From Nitratifractor sp. (GTDB taxonomy: Bacteria; Campylobacterota; Campylobacteria; Campylobacterales; Sulfurovaceae), in contig NZ_WFQN01000050.1 in the NCBI RefSeq assembly GCF_015487065.1, forward strand, positions 1-32,094: DNA of 32,094 bases, read 5' to 3'. A model generated the notes under the pieces. It saw nothing but the letters and a program-made list of their open reading frames with translations, did not search any database and was not told the origin of the DNA. Position 1 is the first letter of the stretch. Each line of letters starts with the position of its first letter. Made by a program: the position numbers and the translations under genes. Below are positions 27,197 to 32,094 of this stretch, in pieces.

Positions 27197-27865
27197 ATGC
27201 AAGTGCAGCCGATCTTTATCAGTGCCACCGGAACCGATGTGGGAAAGACCTGTACCGCTGTACAACTCATTGACCGACTGGGCCGTTCAGGCATCAGGGT
27301 CGGTGCCTGCAAACCGATCGAAACCGGGGTCGGAAACGTTCCGGCGGATGCGGCCCGTCTCCTGGAAGCGGTTCAACGCTACAACCCCGCTTTCGCCACG
27401 TTTGAAGCACACGATCTCTGCGCCTACACTTTTCTCCTCCCCGCCGCTCCTTTTTGCGCTGACAAGGCAGCGACCATCTCTCTTGACAAAATCTTTGACA
27501 AAATCCGTCAACTCCAGTCACATTGCGATCTCCTGATCATCGAGGGAGCCGGGGGGCTGATGGTTCCGATCCTCTCGGACTATATGATGATCGACCTTGC
27601 CCGGGATATCGGGGGCCATATCCTTCTCGTCGTTTCCTCGGAACTGGGGGGGATCAATGCGACACTCCTAAGCCTGGAGATGCTCAAATCCCGTCAACTG
27701 CCCTTTGACTGGTGTGTCAATCTTTATCGGAATCGTGAAAGCTTCGATCGGGTCAGCCGCCCCTATTATGATGCGGCATTTCCCGATGAATGGTGGACCT
27801 TACAGGAGGGACTGGACACCTTTCTGAAGCACTTTCTAAACCGATCCCCACTCGGGATTCGATAA
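27197..27865 (+). CDS. bioD: ATP-dependent dethiobiotin synthetase
   Basis: MQVQPIFISATGTDVGKTCTAVQLIDRL...GACKPIETGV...LLIIEGAGGLMVPI. Confidence 0.92.
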   Translation: MQVQPIFISATGTDVGKTCTAVQLIDRLGRSGIRVGACKPIETGVGNVPADAARLLEAVQRYNPAFATFEAHDLCAYTFLLPAAPFCADKAATISLDKIFDKIRQLQSHCDLLIIEGAGGLMVPILSDYMMIDLARDIGGHILLVVSSELGGINATLLSLEMLKSRQLPFDWCVNLYRNRESFDRVSRPYYDAAFPDEWWTLQEGLDTFLKHFLNRSPLGIR

Positions 27866-27894
27866 AATAGAGATAAAAATCACGGAGTATACCG

Positions 27895-28797
27895 ATGCAA
27901 CATCTCGTCGACACCGATCAACTCACTCTCAAACAGATTTGGAAGATCCTGGAAGACACTGCGTCGTTCAAAAGCCGCCGACCGGCTCCGTTGCTCAGCG
28001 GCAAACTCCTCTTTACGCTTTTTTTTGAAAACTCCACCCGGACCCGCAGCTCCTTTGAGGTGGCGGCCAAACGCCTGGGGGCCGAGATGGTCCATCTGGA
28101 CCCTTCCCGCAGCTCCACCAAAAAGGGCGAAACCCTGGAGGATACTTTCGCCAATCTCTGTGCCATGGAGCCCGACGGTGTCATCATCCGCCACAGTGAA
28201 AACGACACCCCCTCCCGTCTGGCAGAGATGGAGAGGGTCCCCGTCATCAACGCCGGCGCCGGAAACTATGCCCACCCGACCCAGGCACTGCTGGACCTCT
28301 ACACCCTCTACGAATGGTTCGGCGGAGAGCTCGAAGGCTTGCGTGTAGCGATCGTCGGCGATATCGTCAATTCCCGTGTCGCCGCCAGCGACATCCGTCT
28401 CTTTCGCCGTATGGGAATCCAGGTCTCACTCGTCGCACCCAAACCCTTTATGCCTCCTGTAACCGATCTTCCCCAATTCGAAGATCTCCGGGAGGTCCTG
28501 GACGATGTGGAGGTAATTATCAGCCTCCGAGCTCAATTGGAACGCCACAAAAAACCGATCTTCGACGACTATGCCGCCTATGCCCGCCGCTACTGCATCA
28601 CCGAGGAGTTGCTGGAAGATCGGGGAATCGTGATCATGCATCCGGGCCCCGTCATGCGCAACATCGACCTCTCCGACGAGATCCTCGAAGATCCGCGATG
28701 CATGGTCCTGGATCAAGTCAAAAACGGTGTCTATGTCAGAATGGCCGTTTTAAAACTTCTTTTGCTCGATGTCCGGAACACTCCCATGGACGCCTAA
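27895..28797 (+). CDS. pyrB: Aspartate carbamoyltransferase catalytic subunit
   Basis: FFENSTRTRSSFEVAAKRLGAEMVHLDPSRSSTKKGETLEDTFANL...NAGAGNYAHPTQALLDLYTL. Confidence 0.96.
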   Translation: MQHLVDTDQLTLKQIWKILEDTASFKSRRPAPLLSGKLLFTLFFENSTRTRSSFEVAAKRLGAEMVHLDPSRSSTKKGETLEDTFANLCAMEPDGVIIRHSENDTPSRLAEMERVPVINAGAGNYAHPTQALLDLYTLYEWFGGELEGLRVAIVGDIVNSRVAASDIRLFRRMGIQVSLVAPKPFMPPVTDLPQFEDLREVLDDVEVIISLRAQLERHKKPIFDDYAAYARRYCITEELLEDRGIVIMHPGPVMRNIDLSDEILEDPRCMVLDQVKNGVYVRMAVLKLLLLDVRNTPMDA

Positions 28798-28829
28798 TGC
28801 TTCCCAAAAGCTAAGCCGGTTCGCCTCTG

Positions 28830-29813
28830 ATGACCTTTTATGAAACACAGGAGGGCTTTCGTCGTCTCAACGCTCTGGGAACGGGGGGAGAAGATTTCTT
28901 TTTTCTCATATCCTTTGACAGAGAACGGATTCTGGCGGAACCCCTGGATCAACTTCCCTGCAAGCTCCTCTATCGGCTGGACGATTGGAGCAATGAGCCG
29001 AAACTTCCTCCTCCGAAACCTTCAAGCGAAAGAGGAATCCGTATCTTCCCACCCGCTTACACCGACTATCTCGACGCTTTTGAGAGGGTTCAGGAAGAGA
29101 TCCGTCGCGGCAATACCTATCTGCTCAATCTGACGTTTGCCAGCCCGATAGAGACCCAAGCTTCTCTCGAAGAGATATATTACAGTGCCCAGGCTCCCTA
29201 CAAACTCCACCTGCCAGGCCTTTTTACCTGTTTCAGTCCCGAGAAGTTCATCACGATCCGTCACGGAAAAATTTTCACCTATCCGATGAAAGGCACCATC
29301 GACGCCTCCCTCCCGGATGCCGCTGAAAAAATCCTACAGGACCCCAAAGAGACGGCGGAACACGTCATGATCACCGACCTGATGCGAAACGATCTCAACC
29401 GAGTCTCCCGCAACGTCCGCGTTACCCGCTTTCGCTATCTGGATAAAATCCCCGCCGGCGACAGAGACCTCTACCAGGTCAGTTCCGAAATCATCGGCGA
29501 ACTCTCCGACGATTGGCGCGCTCATATCGGATCAATCCTGGCAGAGATCACCCCGGCGGGCTCTATTAGCGGTACCCCCAAGCGCAAAACACTAGAGATC
29601 ATCGAGAGAATAGAAAATTATCAGCGGGGTTTTTATACAGGAGTCTTTGGAGTCTGCAAGAGGGAGGAGCTGCGTTCCGCTGTCTTGATTCGCTTCCTGG
29701 AGAAAGCGGAAAGCGAGGGTCTCTATTATTATAAAAGCGGAGGAGGAATCACTCTGGACAGCGACCCAGAACGAGAATATCAGGAGTTGCTCTCAAAAAT
29801 CTATCTGCCGTGA
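28830..29813 (+). CDS. pabB: Aminodeoxychorismate synthase component I (chorismate-binding)
   Basis: RGNTYLLNLTFASPIE, FTYPMKGTIDAS, MITDLMRNDLNRVS, EITPAGSISGTPKRKTLEIIERIE, GFYTGVFG, KSGGGITLDSDPEREYQE. Confidence 0.88.
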   Translation: MTFYETQEGFRRLNALGTGGEDFFFLISFDRERILAEPLDQLPCKLLYRLDDWSNEPKLPPPKPSSERGIRIFPPAYTDYLDAFERVQEEIRRGNTYLLNLTFASPIETQASLEEIYYSAQAPYKLHLPGLFTCFSPEKFITIRHGKIFTYPMKGTIDASLPDAAEKILQDPKETAEHVMITDLMRNDLNRVSRNVRVTRFRYLDKIPAGDRDLYQVSSEIIGELSDDWRAHIGSILAEITPAGSISGTPKRKTLEIIERIENYQRGFYTGVFGVCKREELRSAVLIRFLEKAESEGLYYYKSGGGITLDSDPEREYQELLSKIYLP

Positions 29814-29862
29814 ACTTTTCGACAGAAATTAGGGACTTCAGAGGAAAAATTTCTATCGGGAT

Positions 29863-31947
29863 TTAGAATTTTCCTCCCATGTTGAATTCGAAGAATGCCG
29901 TATTGTCACCGCTCTTCTTATTGACAGGTGTCGCAAAAATAAGATTGATAGGACCGAAGGGTGAACGCCACTCCACTTGTGCTCCGACGGAAGCCCGGTT
30001 GATCCATCCTTTATCGTCGAGATCCTCATAGACCGTATTTTTGATCATTCCGTAATCGGCGAATCCGGTCAAACGCATATTGCGTGTCACCATATCGAGA
30101 GGAATGCTCGCTTCGATCGAGTTGACCAGGATCTCATTACCCCCAGCAATGTATCGATGACCGTTGCTGTCGGTATATCGGGGGGAGATCGATCCGGGGG
30201 CGAATCCTCTCACTCCATCGCGTGCACCGCCCAACGTAAACATCTCCGCCATCGGTGTATAACCGTCATCGTTGATATATCCGGCGTGAAGCTTGTAACG
30301 TAGAATCAGATCGTAATCGATCATATCTTCCAACCCGTAATAGGTGGCAAATTTGAAATCGGTTTTGAAAAATTCAGCATCGCCGCCTACTCCCGCATAC
30401 TCCAGAGCAAGTTTGGTATAGATCCCTTCCCGGGGAACATAGTAGTCATCGGTATTGTCAAAAGCTACTGATGCTAGAATAGAAGATTTTTTATAGGATT
30501 CGAAAGCATGCTCAACATCACTGGGAGGAGTGTAGTCATGGTAGTCTACATCAGTATAGGAATATCCCACTGAAGCATCCCAGTTGTGTCCGATTTTGCG
30601 CCCGATAGAGAGCCATCCTCCTCGGCGACTGACTGTATAATCTTCTGTCTCATTATCGTCATATTCATATTTATTTTTAGAATCATAGACACCTACCGAT
30701 AGGCTAAAAAGCGAATTGAAGATTCTGGGATCTTTAAAGGAAAGAGCTATATTGTGACTTTTCTGCCCATATTCCAGATTAAGTGAACCGGCAATTCCTC
30801 GTCCGAGAATATTACGGTCGGAGACACCGGCATTGACCATGAACCCGTCATAACTTCCGTAGCCGACACCCCCAGAGAGGCTGCCGGTCTGGGCTTCGGT
30901 AACTTCTACAACCAGATTCATCTCATGGTCGTTGATCCGCTGGGGTTTAACGACAACTTTGTCGAAGAATCCGGTACGCTGGAGCTCTTTTTTCGTATCC
31001 TGCAGATCGGTATAGCTGAAAAGATCGCCGGGGGCCAGATAGATATAGCGTCGAATCACATAATCCAGTGTTTTGGTATTGCCGGTGATGATAACGTCAT
31101 GAATCCTGACCTTCTTATTAGGGTTAATCTGATAGGTAACCGAGACGGTATGTTTTTTGGAATCTTTTTTGAAGAGAGGTCTGATCTGGGCAAAAGCATA
31201 CCCCATATCTCCCACCTTCTCCTGGAGAGTCTTGAGGTCATGGCGCAGTTTCTTGACATTGAAGATCTTGCCCGGCTTGAGCTTCATATCTTCCATGATC
31301 TGCTCAGTTTTGAGACCCGGAACTTTGCCGGTGATCTTGACATCGGCAACAGTGTAGGGCTCCCCTTCCTGAACCACGTAGGTCACTTCCGCTTTGTGGT
31401 TGGCAAAATCCATCTTCATCAGCGGCTCAGCCACTTTGGCATCGAGGAAACCACGCTCCAAATAGGCTTCTCGAATCCGCATCTGGTCATAGGGGAGCTG
31501 GTCAGGGACCGCTTTGCCCCCTCCGCCGCCGATGATGGGAACCCAACTGAACCAGGTCCCTTCCTTGTTGACCAGGTTCTCTTCCAGGTCGGAAGTAGAG
31601 ACCTTTTTGTTTCCGACAAACTTCACCTTGTCGATCTTGATCTCCTCCCCTTTGTTGACATCAAAAGTGATCGCCACACCGTCGTTGACCTGCTCAACCT
31701 TGGTCTTGACGGTGGTTCCGTAAAGCCCCTGAGCCTGAAGTGCCTTGATGATGGCCTCTTTGGCATGCTCTACTTTGGCCGGAGTATAGAGATCTCCTTT
31801 TTTCAGACCGATGAGATCCATCAGTTTGTCGGAGTCACTGATCCCCTCAATCTCAATGCTGGTTATCGGCGCTTTATGAGGCACTGCCGCCTGAACTGTC
31901 ATCGCCGAAAATGCGAAAAGCACCAGAATTAGAGCTTTTTTGAACAT
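29863..31947 (-). CDS. bamA: Outer membrane protein assembly factor BamA
   Basis: Signal peptide, POTRA-like repeats, C-terminal barrel with GGARDGVRGFAPGSISPRY and terminal FFEFNMGGKF. Confidence 0.93.
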   Translation of the reverse strand: MFKKALILVLFAFSAMTVQAAVPHKAPITSIEIEGISDSDKLMDLIGLKKGDLYTPAKVEHAKEAIIKALQAQGLYGTTVKTKVEQVNDGVAITFDVNKGEEIKIDKVKFVGNKKVSTSDLEENLVNKEGTWFSWVPIIGGGGGKAVPDQLPYDQMRIREAYLERGFLDAKVAEPLMKMDFANHKAEVTYVVQEGEPYTVADVKITGKVPGLKTEQIMEDMKLKPGKIFNVKKLRHDLKTLQEKVGDMGYAFAQIRPLFKKDSKKHTVSVTYQINPNKKVRIHDVIITGNTKTLDYVIRRYIYLAPGDLFSYTDLQDTKKELQRTGFFDKVVVKPQRINDHEMNLVVEVTEAQTGSLSGGVGYGSYDGFMVNAGVSDRNILGRGIAGSLNLEYGQKSHNIALSFKDPRIFNSLFSLSVGVYDSKNKYEYDDNETEDYTVSRRGGWLSIGRKIGHNWDASVGYSYTDVDYHDYTPPSDVEHAFESYKKSSILASVAFDNTDDYYVPREGIYTKLALEYAGVGGDAEFFKTDFKFATYYGLEDMIDYDLILRYKLHAGYINDDGYTPMAEMFTLGGARDGVRGFAPGSISPRYTDSNGHRYIAGGNEILVNSIEASIPLDMVTRNMRLTGFADYGMIKNTVYEDLDDKGWINRASVGAQVEWRSPFGPINLIFATPVNKKSGDNTAFFEFNMGGKF

Positions 31948-32044
31948 GGATATCCTTTTCCCTCTCTTTTGGAAAGTTTTTCATCAATATACTACCTTGA
32001 TTTGACTAAAATAAAATTGATAATATTTTCGTATTATTTAATAT

Positions 32045-32094
32045 CTGTCTCTTATACACATCTGATGCTGCCGACGATCTTACGCGTGTAGATC
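32045..32094. other. Untrimmed Illumina Nextera adapter with i5 index (artefact)
   Basis: CTGTCTCTTATACACATCT + GATGCTGCCGACGA + TCTTACGC + GTGTAGATC. Matches the Nextera read-through (one mismatch, GAC to GAT); TCTTACGC is the reverse complement of i5 index GCGTAAGA. Confidence 0.97.

Noticed and set aside
29824-29854. Bidirectional terminator between pabB and bamA (AGAAATT/AATTTCT)
   Set aside because: Weak A/T stem with a long loop and no T-run; not supportable.
1-32044. tRNA, rRNA, insertion sequence or prophage
   Set aside because: None recognised; gene order is continuous core metabolism and no transposase, integrase or tRNA-like cloverleaf was seen.

Overview
The window looks like one complete contig from a Campylobacterota (Epsilonproteobacteria) genome. 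The clusters rplY-pth-lptG-lysA-pheA-hisC-...-dxs and yceD-rpmF-plsX-fabH with ndk and ferredoxin match the gene order I remember for Campylobacter and Helicobacter. Most of the window is core metabolism. The parts most worth a second look are: (1) the left edge (1-178, minus strand), a truncated selD with an in-frame UGA (selenocysteine) at the active-site position followed by a bacterial-SECIS-like hairpin, which the ORF track misses; (2) next to it, a divergent, tightly coupled cassette of a Tat-exported transglutaminase-like protein, an apparent TusA/YedF-MerT fusion, and a MerP-like HMA protein, with no visible merA or merR, which could be a thiol-relay selenium (or mercury) import system; (3) a translationally coupled ABC transporter-NnrS operon with an outer-membrane channel-like protein and an LTxxQ-like periplasmic protein, preceded by one strong and one weaker Fur-box-like sequence; (4) the hisC-dxs junction, where fliF-fliG-fliH sit in C. 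jejuni but only an 82-aa ORF is present here; (5) heptanucleotide tandem repeats in intergenic DNA; (6) the last 50 bases, which are untrimmed Nextera adapter including an i5 index and are not biological. All family calls come from reading translations by eye. No database search was run.
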